Source: Nemania diffusa (taxonomy: Eukaryota > Ascomycota > Sordariomycetes > Xylariales > Xylariaceae). From it: a stretch of DNA of 64,000 nucleotides. The notes under the pieces were generated by a model. The model saw only the letters and a program-made list of their open reading frames with translations. It was not told where the DNA came from and ran no database searches. Where the stretch lies: NCBI GenBank assembly GCA_038501195.1, contig JBBPUQ010000002.1:4665001-4729000 (forward strand), written 5' to 3'. A program made the position numbers and the translations under genes. This document shows positions 1-14,470 of this stretch, one piece after another (positions within the stretch are counted from its first letter, which is position 1; every line of letters starts with the position of its first letter).

Positions 1-2051
1 AAGATTTAGTTTTAATTAAATAATAAAAAAACTATTAAATCAAAAATAATTAAAAGTTTTTTTAATATATATATATTTATATATAAAATAAAATAAAATT
101 TTATTTAATATATAAAATTTAAAATTTAAAATAATATATTTTAAATATAATAATAAAAAATAAAGTTATAAAAAAAAAATAATTAAAATATAAAAAAAAA
201 AAATAAAAAAAAAATATTATTTTATATATTTAATTATATATAATAACAATTATTATAAATTATTTTATTATAAATATATAATATAATTATTTTTTTTTAA
301 ATAAATAAAATATTAATTATAAATTAATTAATAAAATAATTAAATTATATAATATATTTTATATAATTAAAATATTTTAAAATAGTTTTAAATATAAATA
401 AAATGTTATTATAATAAATAATTAAAAGTTTATTAGTTATTTTTAATATTAAAAAAAATAAATTATATATATATAAATTAATAAATAAAAACTTTATTAA
501 ATATTATTAACTTTTATTAAAAAATAAATATTTTAATATAAATTATTTTATATATTATAATTTTTAAAAATAAATAATTATATAATTTTTTTTAAAAAAT
601 ATAAAATTAAATTAAATTAAATTAAATTATATTAAAATAAATTATTTAATATTTAAATTTAAATTAAAAGTTTTAATTTTAATTATATATTTAATTATTA
701 TATTAAAATAATTATTAAATCTTTTATAAACTTTATTTTATATATATATTAAATTAATATAATTTAAATAAAATTATATTATTTAATTTTTAAATATAAA
801 AAAACAATATTATATAATATTAATTTTATAATATATTATTATAATTTGAAAAAATTTATAATATTTAAATAAATATAATAATTTAAATTATTTTAAAAAA
901 ATATTATAAAAAATTTAAATATATAAATCTTTTTAAAATTTTATTTATATATATATTTTAAATATAATAATATTTATTAATATTATAAATTTTAATTTAA
1001 TTAATTATAATAATAATTATTTTATTTATATAATTATAAATTTAAATATATTAATTATTATAAATATTAAAATTATTTATATAAATTTATTATTATTTGA
1101 TTTTTTAATAAAATTTATAAATTTATTTTTAAATATTTTTTAATATTTAATAATAATAATTATAGTTATTTAAATATAAAATTAATAATAGTTATTATTA
1201 AATTTTATTATAAATATTTATATAAATTATTAATTATTATATTTTTAATTTTATTTATATATAATTTTATATATATTATATAAAATATATTAAAAATAAT
1301 AATAATATTTTATTATTTTAAATTTTTAATTATATTTTAATATATAAATTTATAATTTTAAATTTATTTTATTTATATTTTTATATTTATTATAATAATT
1401 TTAAACTATTTTTAATTAATTAATTAATTTAAATAATTATTTTTTTTATATAAATAATAAAAAAATAAAACATAAAAGTTAGTTTTAATTATAATCTTTT
1501 TATATTTTTTTTTAATTTATTTATTTATAATTATATATTATAATTATTAATTAATTTTAAAATAACTTTATATATTTATATATAAATTTAATTTAAATAT
1601 ATATATATATTAATATTATTAATATTAATATAATTTTAAATTATATTAAATATTATATTTATATAATAATTTATTTTATTATAATTATTAATTTAAAAAT
1701 ATTATTATATTTAATTATAAAATAGTTTATTGTTAATTTTTTATTATATATATAAAATATATAAATAATAATATTTTATTAATTTTAATAGCTTTTATAT
1801 AAAAATATTTTTATAAAACTTATTTTAATATAATTAAAATATATTATTTAAAATATTATTATATATTAAATTTAAAAATATAATAAAAAAATATTAATTA
1901 AATAAATTTAAAATAATAATTTAAAAACTTTATATAATAAATATAATTTTATATATAAAAATATAATTAAAAATAAAAATATTTAATAAATTAATTATAT
2001 AAATAAAAATATATAAAAATTAATTAAATAATATTAAAATAATAAAAAAAT

Positions 2052-2139
2052 AATAAATATTAAAATTAAAATTATTATATAAAAATAAAATGTTTAATAA
2101 ATATTAAAATTAAAATTATTATATAAAAATAAAACGTTT
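2052..2139. repeat. 44-bp tandem duplication
   Basis: Two adjacent 44-bp copies are nearly identical; the only difference I see is TG in the first copy against CG in the second. The unit resembles the reverse complement of the internal sequence beside the LTR-like repeat at 19,984-20,280. About 50 bp of LTR-edge-like sequence follows, to about 2,190. It is probably part of an inverted, truncated copy of that element. Confidence 0.6.
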
Positions 2140-2774
2140 AATAAAAATTTATAAAGTTTATAAATTATTTTAAATTTATATATATATAATTTTATTAATA
2201 AATAAAATATTAAAATTATTTAATTTTATTTTATTATTAATAAAATTTATTTAAAAAAAGTTTAAAAGAATTAAAGTTTTATAAAAATATTTATTTAATA
2301 TTTTAATAATTAAAAATTTAATATAAAATAATTAAATATTAATAAAATAATAAAATTATTATAATATTAAAATTATTATTAATTTTATTTAAATTTAAAA
2401 ATTTAATTTATATAAAAAATATAATAATATAAATTTTAAATTAAAATAGTTTTATATAAAAAATAAAAATATAAATTAATAAAACTTATATATAAATATA
2501 TTTATATAATTAATATTAACTATATAGTTAGTTTTATTAATTTATTAATATTTTATTAAATGTTATATTATTATAAAAAAATTATTTCAAACTATTTAAT
2601 AGCTAATATTAATTTAATATATTATTTATTAATAGAATTTATAAATTATAATATTGTTTTTAAATTTATATAATAAAATAACTTATTAATAAAAAATAAA
2701 AAAAATAAAAAAGTTTTTATTATATATTATAATAAATAATAATATAATCTTTTATTTAATATAATTAATATAAT

Positions 2775-2985
2775 AAATAAAAATTAAATTATATATATAA
2801 ATAAAAGTTTTATTAAATAATTAAATAAATAAAAAATATAAAAATTATTAAATTTTATAAAGTTTATAAATTATATATATATATATAAATTATTAATATA
2901 TAATTTTTTTAATTAAATTTTGTTTTAATATATATATTTATAAATTATTTTAAATTTATATATATATATAATTATAAAATAGCTT
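2775..2985 (-). repeat. Inverted fragment of the LTR-like repeat found at 20.0 and 25.6 kb
   Basis: This stretch reads as the reverse complement of much of the repeat at 19,984-20,280 and 25,582-25,879: a TTAAATAATTAAATAAATAA-like core, then a TTTATAAA/TATATA section in the same order. It is diverged and its ends are uncertain. The natural reading is a solo or truncated LTR of the same family in the opposite orientation. Confidence 0.5.
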
Positions 2986-3260
2986 TTATATTAAACTTTT
3001 TATTTTTTATATAAAAAATAAATTATATTTTATAGTTATTAAAAAAAAATAAAAATTATTAATTAAATAAAAAAAATTTAATTATTATTAAATTAAAAAC
3101 CTTTTATATATAATATTTTTATATTTTTATATTTTTATATTTTATATAATATTATAAAAAATATATATAATTAAAAGTTAAAAATAAATAATTTGTTTAA
3201 ATATATTTTTAATATAATAGTTATAAATAATAAAAAATTTAAAATATATAAAGCTATATA

Positions 3261-3292
<32 letters not shown>

Positions 3293-4911
3293 TATTTATA
3301 TAAATAATTTTAATATTAATATTAATAAATATATTAAAACTTTTAATTATATAAATAAATTATTTAATATTATATTATTATATTTATATTAAATAATTTA
3401 TAATAATTTAATTAAAATAAATTAATTTATTATATTTATAAAAGTTATAATAATAAATTATATAATATAATATATATTAAAATTAAAATATTTATTTTAT
3501 TTTATTATTAATTTAAAACTATTAAAAAATAATATTATATAATATTTTTAATATTTAAAAAAATAAACAATATTATTTAAATTTTATTAATTTAATATAT
3601 AAATAAAATAAATTTTATATAATTTTTTATAATTATTTTTATATAATAATTAATTATAATAAATATTAAATTTATTAAATTATAATTTTTCATTTATAAA
3701 TAAAACAAAATAATTTAAAAAAAAATAATATTTAAAATAATAAAAATTATAATTATTAAATTATAATTTATATAATATATATTAAAATTTAATTATTATA
3801 AATAATATTATTTTATATAATAATTATATTAATATATTTTAATATATTTAAATTTAAATTTGTTTTAATTAATTAAAACTTTATATATATAGTTTTATTG
3901 TTTAATTTGTAAATAAATTATTATTATATAATAAATATTTATTTTATTATTAAATAATATAATATTAAATATTTAAAATAATTATATAATTATAATTTTA
4001 AATAAACTTTTTGTTTAAAATTATAATAATTATATAATAAAATTAATAAAAGAAATAATAATAAATATAAAATAAATTATTATATATAATATTTTAAAAT
4101 AAAAAACTTTATTATATAAAAATTATAATAAATTTATATTAAATTATAAAAATAATATAAATTTTTTATATAATAATATATTTTATAATAATTTAAATTT
4201 TAAAATTAAAAATAAAACAATTTAATTTTTAATAAATTTTATATATTTTTATTAAATATTAATATATATATATATATATTTAAAATTAAATATTAGCAAT
4301 AAATAATTTTTATTTAAATAATTAATATAATTAAAATATTATTTATTAAAAAAAAAGTTTTATATAAATAAATTAACTTTAATATTTCAAATATAATATT
4401 TTTATTAATATTATTATTATAAAATATAATTATATAATAAATTAATATAATAATATTTATTTTCTAATATTAATTAATTAAAAGTTATATTTAATATTAA
4501 ATAAATATATATATTATTTTATTATATATTTAAAATTTTATAAATAAAAAATATTATTATAAATAAATTATAAAGATTTTAAAAAAATATAACTAAATTA
4601 ATTAATTAATTAATTATTTTCTTTATTTTTAAAGCTTATTTTAAAATTAAAAAATTAAAATTATATAAAATAATATAAAAATTAATATTAATTAAATTAT
4701 ATAAATAAAGAAAAAGTTTATATTATTATATAAAATATTTATTTTATTTTTTTAAAATAAAATTATAATATTATAATTAATATAATAAATAAAATAATTA
4801 AATTTTATTATATATAAATTAAATTATATTATTAATAAAAAATTATATTTAATTTATTATATAAAATATAAAATTTTATATATAATATAATTAAATAAAA
4901 TAATTATTATA

Positions 4912-5290
4912 ATAATTTATATAAGCTATTAATTTTTATATTTAATTTATTAATTATAAATTAAAATTTATATATTTTATTATAATATAACTTTATAATT
5001 TTTATTAATATATAAAAACTATAATTTTTAAAAAAACTTATTTTAAAAGATTTATTTTATAAAATTTCTTTTAAAAATTTTTTAATTAAATTTTATAATT
5101 TTAATTATAACTTTATTTATAGTTTTATATATTTATATATTTTATATAATATATATATATAATTAAACTTTTTTTTATTTTTTTTTATTTTAAATCTTTT
5201 AATTAATAAAATTATTTAATTAGTTTTTATTTTTTTTATAATTATAATATAATTTTAAAATTAAACTTTATATTTATTAATAAATGTTTA
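4912..5290. repeat. Direct repeat C, left copy (possible LTR)
   Basis: About 360 bp here align in direct orientation with 9,673-10,035. Shared landmarks in order are an ATTAATTATAAATTAAAA segment, an AAAAAAACTTATTTTA segment, a TTTTATATATTTATAT segment and a pyrimidine tract followed by TTAATTAATAAAATTATTTA. The two copies lie about 4.76 kb apart, a plausible spacing for LTRs of a retroelement on the A-rich + strand, but no target duplication or coding domain could be made out. Confidence 0.5.
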
Positions 5291-8200
5291 ATTTAAATAT
5301 ATAACTTTTATTTATTTTATATAATTTATATATTATAAATAAATTATTTTAATTATATATTTAAAATAAAACTATTAATTTAATATATTATTTATATTTT
5401 TTTAAAAAAATATTATTATTTAAAATTTTCAAATTAAATTTAAAAATTAATTAAATTTAATTAATTAATTAATTATAACTTTAATTATAATTTTATTTGT
5501 TATTTTATTATTTATAAAATTTATTAATAATAAAAATAAATTTAATAAATTAATTTTATATTAACAATTAAAAATAACAAATTAAAACAATAATAATAAT
5601 TTAATTAAAAAAAAAAGTTTATTATTAACTAAAATATAATTATTATATATAAAATTTAAATTAACTTTTATTATTAATAAATAATTATATTATAAAAACA
5701 ATTTAATTTTATTATTTTTTAAATATAAATATAAAAGCAATATTTTTTAAAAAAAATTATAAATATTATTTTTTAGTTTTATAATATAATTATATAATTT
5801 ATATTTAAAAAACAATTAATTAAATTTAATAATTAATATATAATTTATTAAAATAAAACTAAAATAAAAGTTATATATTTTAAAAGATTTATTAATAATT
5901 AAAATAAATTTATTAATAAATTTAAAAAAAAATAAAACTATTTTTTATAATAAAAAAAGTTAAATATATTATTTGTTTTTTTAATTTAAAAAACTTATTT
6001 TATAATTAATAAAAGTTTATTATTAATTTATTATTTAATTATTTAATAATATTTAATAAAATAACTAAAATAATTTAAATATTAATTATTATTTATTATA
6101 ATTTAAATTAAATTATAATAATTTAATTATTTTTTATTAAATATTATTATAAACTTTTTAAATAATTAAATATTTATTAATTTATTTTATATTTTAATAG
6201 TTTTATTTAAAACATTTAAATATTAATTTTAAAAATAAAAATTTTAAAACTAATATTAATTTATATTTTATATATAAAAAATGTTATAATATAATTATTA
6301 ATAATTATTAAAAAAAAAAATTAAAAAAATTAAACTTTAAATATAAATAATTTTAAAAAAAGTTTTTATTTTAATAATAAATTTAATAAAATTGAAAAAA
6401 ACATTAAATTTTTTTAAAATAATAAATATAAAAAATTAACTAATAATTAAAAAAAATATATTAAAATATAAATTAATTTAAAAACTTAAATATTAATTTA
6501 AAACTAAAATTATTAAATTAAAAAAACTAATATTATTAATTAATTTTTATAATAAAATAATTAATAAAATAAATTAAATATTAATAATTATTTTAAAAAT
6601 TTAAAGTTATTAATATTAATTATTAAAATAAAACATTTTAATAAATTATTAATATAAATAAATTATTTAATTTAATAATATTTTTATTTTTATATAATTG
6701 TTTTTTATAATTATTATTTTATTAAAAACTAAAATTAAAAAAACAATTAATTTAAAAATTTAATAAATTATAAATTAATATAATAAAATAAAATAAACTT
6801 AAATATAAAATTTAAATTAAAAAGAAAAAACTTTAAATAATATTAAAAAATGTTATAATATAATATATTAATTAATAATTTAATTTAAAATTTTAAAATT
6901 TATATTAATAATATAAAAGTTATAATTTAATTAAAATAAAATTATATAAATAATTTAAATTAAATTTATTAAAAAAAAGTTAATATATTTAATAAATTAA
7001 TTTTAATTTAATATATTATAAAAATATTTAATATTAATTAAATTATTAATATTAATATTTTTTATAAAAAATAATAAAAAACTTTTAATAATAAATTAAT
7101 ATTATTTTTATTTAATAAAAATTTAAAATATATTAAATTTATAAAATAGTTAATATTTAAAAAATTAATTTATTTAAATTTTTTTTTTTAAATTTAATTA
7201 ATTAAAATATTATTGTTTAAATTTAATTATAATATACTTTTAAAATTTAATAATAAATTTAAAAATAATAGCTTTTTATAATATTATATATTAATTTAAT
7301 ATATTTTTTTAAAATAAAAAATAAAAAAAGTATTAAAATTAAAATTTATTAAATTAAATATAAACTTAAATATAATATTTATTTTATTAATATTTAAATT
7401 TTATATTAATTTTTAATAATAAAATTAATAGTTAAAAAATTAAATTATTTAACTTTTTAATTTAAAAAATATATTTAAAATTTAATATTATTAATAATTA
7501 AATTTTATTTTTAAATTATAATTTAAATTAAACTTAAAATTTTTAATTAAATAATATTATTATTTAATTTAAAAATAAAACTTATATAATAATAAAATTT
7601 TATTAATATATATATTAATAATATTTTAATTTATTTTAAAATTATTATTATAAATTATTTAAATATAATTTTAAAAATTAATTAAAATATTAAAATAAAT
7701 TTAAAAAAATTAAAACAATTAAAAATTAAAGATTTTAAAAATTATAAAATTTTAAAAAAATATTTTTTTATTATATTAATAATATTTTTAAATTATTTAT
7801 ATAATTATTTAAAAAAAATTATAAATAAATATTAAATTTAAATTAATATAAAATTTTTAAAATAATAAAAAAATTAATTATATTAATTTTAATATATATT
7901 AAAATAAATATTTTATATAATATAATTAAAAAAAATTATTTAATAAAATTAAAAAAAAAAACAAATTATTAATTATTTTTTAAAAATTATAACTTTATAT
8001 ATATAAATTTATTTTATATAAAACTAAAAAATATTAATATTAATATAATCTTTTAAATATTGTTATTTTAAATTATTAAATATATAGTTTTAAATAATTA
8101 TTAATTATTAATTATTAATTTATTAATTAATTAAAAAAGCTTTTTTAATAAATTAAATTAAATAAATAAACTTTTTAAATAATTGTAACATTATTTTTTA

Positions 8201-9672
8201 ATATTAATAAAAAAAAACAATTTTATAAATAATATATTTTTTTTAAAAAAAATTAATTTATAAATAATTAAAACTTAAAAATAAAATAAAAAAACTTTTA
8301 TATTTATTAAATTAAATATAATTAAAAATTTTATAATTATTTTTTAATTTATTAAAATAAAAATATTAATTATAAAAAATAATAATTTAATTAATTTAAT
8401 TTTAAAAAAAAAAATATAATTTTAAATTTAAAAAGTTATAATAAATAAAATTATTTTTTTTAAATTGTTTTATTATAAAAAATATATAAATTAATATTAA
8501 TAATTTATTAAAATTAAACTAAATTAATATAAATATTTAAATAAATTTATTATTAGTTTTTTTTTAAAAAAAAGATTATATTAATATATTAACAATTGTT
8601 ATAAATATAAATATAATAAAAAAATAAAAAAAAAATAAAAAATTATTATATTTAATATTTATATTATAAAATATTTAAAAATATATAATAATAAATAATA
8701 AAAATATATTTTTAAACTAATATAAATATAATTATATATAATTAATTATTAATAAATTTAATAAAATTATTATTATTTTATTTAATTAAAAAATAAATAA
8801 TATAAAAAAACTAATATTTAAATATTATTATATATTATATTATATTTTTAATAATATAAAACTATTTATTTTAAAATTTATAAAAATATTAAATTTATTA
8901 ATAAATATTAAATATAAATAAAATAATATTTATTATTTTTAAATATAAAATATTATAAAAAAATAAATTATAATTTAAATTAAAAATTATATTTTTATAT
9001 AAATAAATATTAAAAAAATTAAAATAAATATTTGTTAATTTTAAATTTTATATATAATTTTTTATAATGTTTAAAATTAAATTTTAAAATTATTTAATTT
9101 TTATATTTAAAAAAAAAAATTTATTAATAAATAAATTAAATAAATATAAAAACTAATTATTTAAATATAATAAATTTAAAAAATTATATATAAAGTTATT
9201 AAAATTATATAAAAAAATTAAAAAATTTAAATTAATAAAAAATAAAAGTTTATTAATTTTTTTAAATATAATAAAATATAATTATAAATTAAATATATTA
9301 AATTTATATAAAAATAAAAACTTATTTTATATAAATAAACTAAAACAAATAAATAATAATTAAATATTATAATAATTATAAAATTTAATATTAATTAAAA
9401 AAATTAATAATAAATTAAAATTTAAAATAAATTAAATATTAAAATTAAAATAAAATAAAAATTTAATAATATTTAATATTTTATAAAAAACTTTAAAAAT
9501 ATATTTATTATATTAAATTAATATTATTTAAATTAATTTATTAAATTAAAATTATTAATTAAATTATAAAACTAAATAAAATTAAAAATTATAAATAAAT
9601 TTATAAAAAAGTATAAAAATAATAATAAAATATTTAATTTAAATATTATATTTATTTAATTTTTAAAATAAA

Positions 9673-9898
9673 TAATATAATAATTTATATAAATTATTAA
9701 TTATAAATTAAAACTTATATATTTAATTATAATAAAATTTTATAATTTTTATTAATTTATAAAAATTATTATTTTTAAAAAAACTTATTTTATAAAATTT
9801 ATAATAAAAAAACTTTAATTAAATTTTATAATTTTAATTATAATTTTATTTATAATTTTATATATTTATATAATTTATATAATATATATATATAATTT

Positions 9899-9933
<35 letters not shown>

Positions 9934-10035
9934 TTTTTAATTAATAAAATTATTTAATTAATTTTTATATTTATTATAATTATAACAGTTATTTTAATAA
10001 AAATAAACTTTATATTATAATAAATTTTATTAATA
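9673..10035. repeat. Direct repeat C, right copy, with a 27-T homopolymer
   Basis: This is the partner of the repeat at 4,912-5,290. It contains an uninterrupted run of 27 T (9,903-9,929). The left copy has there two T runs broken by A (T8-A-T10), so the run has probably expanded by slippage. Boundaries are approximate. Confidence 0.5.
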
Positions 10036-10664
10036 ATAAAATAAAAATAAATAATAAAAATAAATTAAAATTTAAATTAAATAAATTTTTTTTATTAATT
10101 TTAAACTAGTTTTTTATTTTATATTATATTTTTAAATTTAATATATAATTTTATTTTAAATAATATATTTTAATATAGTTTTTTTAAAATTATTAAATAA
10201 TTATAATTTTAATATAAAAATAAATTAAAAAAGTTTTATTATATTTATTAATAATTAATATTTAAATTATATAATAAAAATAAAATAATATAATTAAACA
10301 AAAGTTTTTTAAATTAAATTTATATAAAATATAAATAAAAAAATATTTAAATTATATTAAACTATAAAAATAATAATAAAATTTAAATTTATATATAAAC
10401 TTTAATAATTTATTATAACTTTAAAACTATTATTAATATAAAATTATAAAATATTATTTAATTATATATATAATTATATAAAAAATTAAATTAAAAATAT
10501 TTATATTTATTTATTAAAAATAAATATTTTATAAATATTATATAATTATTATTAAAAATTAAATATAAAAATTTTAATATATAATTTATATTTAATATAT
10601 ATTTAAAAAAATAACTTTATAAATTTATAATTAAAACTTTTAAAAAATAATATTTTTAATATTA

Positions 10665-10669
10665 TATTT
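10665..10669. other. Target-site duplication, left
   Basis: TATTT immediately precedes the left LTR and is repeated exactly at 18,790-18,794 after the right LTR. A 5-bp duplication is the size expected for Ty3/gypsy integration. Confidence 0.85.
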
Positions 10670-10944
10670 TGATAAATGCAATCAAAGGTAGTTAAATAAA
10701 GTAGTAGTAGAAAGTAAGATATAGATTAAATAAAAGAAAAAACCTGCAGCAATTCTTAAGACTTAAGGTTTAAATATATGTGTAGATCTTTGTAGGTCTT
10801 TATAGATCCCTGTAGGTCCTTATTTAATCTACAGGTATATACAAGTGCTACTCTTTTTACAAGTGCTTACTAATATGGCTTACTTTAAAGATGTGTTATT
10901 TTTATATAGGCTTTTTTATTTAAAACTTTTAAAAGTTTCTATTA
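10670..10944 (-). repeat. LTR of the chromovirus (3' LTR of the minus-strand element)
   Basis: The 275-bp LTR begins TG on the + strand and ends TA, originally presumably CA. It aligns without gaps to 18,515-18,789. About 52 positions differ by hand count and every difference is a transition. This copy keeps the TG terminus; the other copy has TA there. Confidence 0.9.
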
Positions 10945-10987
10945 AAATACTGGGTATAAAAAAGTGCTTTAATGACTTTACTAATTA

Positions 10988-12640
10988 TTAGGTTGTAGAT
11001 TTATATAGCTTACTTCTTTTTTTTGTTTTTTTTTTCTGCAGTTTGTTTACTTTTTTTTCATTTTTTTTAAATTTAACTGCTTTAGGCGCAGCTGTTTCTT
11101 TTTGTAAAAGAGGCTTATGTTGTTTTTAGTATTTTTTAATTAGTTTAGATATATGCTATAATCGGTATTTTGTATACTATTAATTGTATTTGTAACTTTA
11201 TTTTTTTTATTTAATAAAATAGTCGAATCTGTTTTTTTTGCGATTTAAACGGTAATGAAGTAATGTTTTGACTTTATAGATTTCTTTATTTTCTGCGTTT
11301 TTATCAAAGTGTTGGTTGGTTTTAACCGGTTTAAAAGAAAGCATAGTGCAATAAAAAAGGTTATTATTGCTATATATTGGGCACAATTAAGCTACTAATA
11401 CGATAGAATAAATACAGTAATGTTTAGGAAAATTTAACTTGTAGGCTAGATTACCGATTTTTCGTTTAATGGTTTATAGGCCTGCTTTCTGTTAAAAGTA
11501 CTTCTGAGAAAGCCGTTTAAATAAGTAATAGCTGTTATGTAAACACAGAAGTATTTTGTTTTTAACTTTAAACTTAAGTGCACAGTATTTGTGGTTAAAG
11601 TATTTTTTGGCTTATATTGCAGCGAAATCTATTGCTAACTTGGTATTTTGTTTTAGATAGTTGCGCACTATTTATATGTTTTTAAATATACGTTGATTAT
11701 TTTTAGTACTAATAACTACATTTAAGGGACTTAATAACTTGAACTTAAATAATTGTTTATAGAGAGTAGATTATATAGCTTATAACTATGCGGTGTTAAA
11801 GTTTCACTGTAAAATAGGAGTTAATTGAACTTAGTTTGATTTAGGTTTAGTAAAATTGTAATATCAAATCGCAATTTTTACAGTTTAGTTTTTATGCTTA
11901 GATAGGCTATTTTTTTGAAAATAATATATAGTTGTTATTAAAAGCTTTATACTTAATACTTTTTAAATATTTTACTAAAGCTTTGATATAAACTTACAGT
12001 TGTGGTTGGAGATAATTTTTTTTAGAATTTTTCAATTGTTTAGCAATAGTTGTTTAGTTAATATAGTTGCTTAATTTTCAGCTAAGTACTTTTTATTGCT
12101 AAAAATAAGCAAGTTTTTTTTGAAAGTGTAACAGGTAGCAGTTATTATATAATTGTATATTTTGTAGTACTTTTGTTCTTTTAATTGCTATAGTATTTTA
12201 ACAGTATTAACTGAAGATAAGGCTAGAATAAAATCAATTGTAATAGTTTATATAGATAAAGTATAAATTGATTAGATTGATTAGAAACTTTCAACTGGTT
12301 TTTAACGGTTTGTTTGATTGAATTTATATTTTAGATAATATTTTATATATTTTTTTACTAACTATGTTTTATAATAAATAAAGTAGCTTTTAAGGTTATT
12401 TATTATGTGGTCTGGCTTTGTGTAGTATTTTTCGTTGTATATTGCTTTTAATATATACTTTATTATGCTGTAAAGTATGTATAGCTTTTTAACTTTAGCG
12501 TATATGTTGTAAATCAGTTTGTTTATAATGTAAAAAGGGTAGCTAAGCTTAAAAAAATTTACAACGTTTTTATTGGTATTATTATGTCGATTTTTATTAG
12601 TGTACAATTTTTCTAGTATTTTTTTATATCTGGGGTCAGA
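10988..12640 (-). pseudogene. Dead integrase with C-terminal chromodomain (Pol 3' part)
   Basis: Read on the minus strand, this begins with the zinc-binding region: a DEKYHTGPD-like stretch whose conserved residues are now NEKYYTKPD, and a C-x2-C pair now Y-x2-K/Y. The catalytic core follows. TITIDFILAL retains the first Asp, while IISNHNCKF has Asn where the second Asp belongs. The catalytic Glu position (LSERKN in relatives) reads LSKHKN. A KIGNLAYKL / IYSIVLVAQL-like C-terminal module is next, then YFIK*K...YKYN**Y, a chromodomain whose Trp codons are stops. A Lys-rich tail ends at TAA 10,990-10,988. Known relatives splice viral cDNA into host DNA, and the chromodomain targets heterochromatin. 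It is non-functional here. Confidence 0.85.
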
Positions 12641-12879
12641 CTTATAGGCTTTTTAGAAATCGGTTTTTTAAAAGTTGTCTATGATAGCTTTAGCGGTATG
12701 TTCTATGATGTTCTATATAGAATCTAGAACTGCTGGCTTATTAGAGCGTTTTAATTTCCTGTTTTTTTTTGTGACGTTTTTTATAGTCCGAAGATGACTT
12801 AGTACGTTTAGAATGTAGTTTAAGCGGCTTAGAAAGTAGTAAATTTGAAATCTATACTAAAACAAGTAAACTAAAAAAT

Positions 12880-14470
12880 TTATTAGTCGGTTATTTGCTT
12901 GATCGGTTGCAAAAGTATTTAATGTTGTCTAATTTATAATGCTTTTGGTAGTAGAGTGATTTGTAAATACTATTACTAGTTGCTTATTAGACTGTATTAT
13001 TGTCTGAAGTTTTTTAGCTGCTTAGATTAAGCATGCGATTTCAAGCTTAAAAAAACTATAACGTGTTTTTGCTTAAGATAAACAACAACTTAAATATATT
13101 ATAGATTAAACTTTTATAGAAAAAATAGTTTTATTTAGTTGCTATTTTTGCTTGTTGGCATAAAATACTATTACTTTAAAGCTATGTTAAAGCGATTTAT
13201 TTATTTGCAAATACAGTGTTTTGTTGAGATCGTGGTAGTAAATCGTAGTTTTGTCGTATATTGCTTTTTATATTGCTTTGAAAAATAACTATTTAGTGTT
13301 GGTAGATTTATAGAAAGTAAATTAGCAGTATTTTTTGCGTCGGTTTAAGTTTCTGTTAACGATATACTTTTCTTGCTTTTTTTTTGCAAGAAGTTCGGTT
13401 TTATGTTTTTATAGAGATTTAGCTAATTGTATATAGTAAAATAAGAGATTGCGGAAAAAACCGCTAGCGCCAAAATATTGTTTTAACGTTTTCAAGCTGT
13501 TTGAAAAAACAAAGTTTTGAAAAGTTTGCATATATTCCGTTATAGTTGACATTTTTAAAGCGTTAACGTGGAATTTAAGCAACTTGACCAAAAGATATCT
13601 AATAAAAGTTTTTTTTGAAGCTATAGCAATATTGCATAATTAAAATAAGCCAAATATAGTGTTTAAGTATTTAACATAGTTAGCGAAGTTATCTAAATAG
13701 ATAATAATATTATTAATAAACATGTGACAATAGTATAAATAGCGGCGAAACAACTTATTTATATATTTTTAAGCATAAGTAGATAAATTATAAAATTTTA
13801 TAAAAGCAACGTTCGATTTTTTTATCTTTCAAAAGCTAACAATAGTAAATCGATCGTAGTAGCGAGGGTATATTTTGAACTAGTAAAAAAACCTAGTCGC
13901 GTTAACAACTGTGATATATTGTTTATTTAATAAACTACTTATTATATTTTGCTGCAAAAGAAAAAAATAGTTGTTTAATACTGCGATTTTATTAAGTGCT
14001 CTTAAATCTATAACTACTTAGCTTTTGTTTTAGCTATAAACCTTCTTTTATACTACGAAGACAGAGTAAGCAAAAGGTATCGCTTTATTGACTTATGACA
14101 TATGTCCTTTTTTATATAGCTTGTTATATATTGTATTAAGAATATTTATGTTGTGTTTGCTTAAAAGATATAAACATATACTCAGCTTTTGTTTTTGCTA
14201 ATTATTAACAAAAGGAACTTTGAGCTGTTTGTTCTTAGATATGTTTACTTTGCTTTTATTGGTTTAAATGTTATATGTTTCAACAATGTCTGCAAATTTG
14301 GCTGCTTTAGATATATGTTTAAAATAAATGTACACATTTTCTTTAGTAACAGTTTTAGGGAGATCTGTAGGTATTTTTATACCTGACGAGGTATAGGTGT
14401 TTATAATTTTAGGCTTTAGAGGCTTGTTAGAAACTAGGACATATGGCTCGCTAATAAAAGTCACGCTTGT
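12880..14470 (-). pseudogene. Dead reverse transcriptase and RNase H (Pol central part)
   Basis: The minus-strand translation shows the Ty3/gypsy reverse transcriptase order: YKKGHMS, PFAYSVFVV*KK, VVIDLRALNK, YITVVNATRFFY, then the active-site box as FINNIIIYLDN. There the YxDD aspartates have both become Asn. KLLKFHVNALKMS and LKQYFGASGFFRNL follow. RNase H follows with KLEIACLI*AAKKL and FTNHSTTKSIIN, where the TDH Asp is Asn. Premature stops fall at expected Trp or Gln codons. The frame is unbroken across the region, so all damage is point mutation, as RIP would produce. Confidence 0.9.

Larger units (their letters stand above)
1..10664. repeat. Extremely AT-rich, RIP-degraded repeat block (left part)
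   Basis: The sequence is almost entirely A and T, with no open frame of 60 codons or more. The few remaining C residues are mostly followed by T, and the few G residues mostly preceded by A; CpA and its complement TpG are rare. That is the expected residue of repeat-induced point mutation, which preferentially converts CpA to TpA on both strands. Recognisable structure within it: a 44-bp tandem duplication, an inverted LTR-like fragment, and a direct-repeat pair at about 4.9 and 9.7 kb. The + strand becomes visibly A-rich from about 5 to 10 kb, which would fit a + strand retroelement between those direct repeats (inference). No gene can be supported here. Confidence 0.85.
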
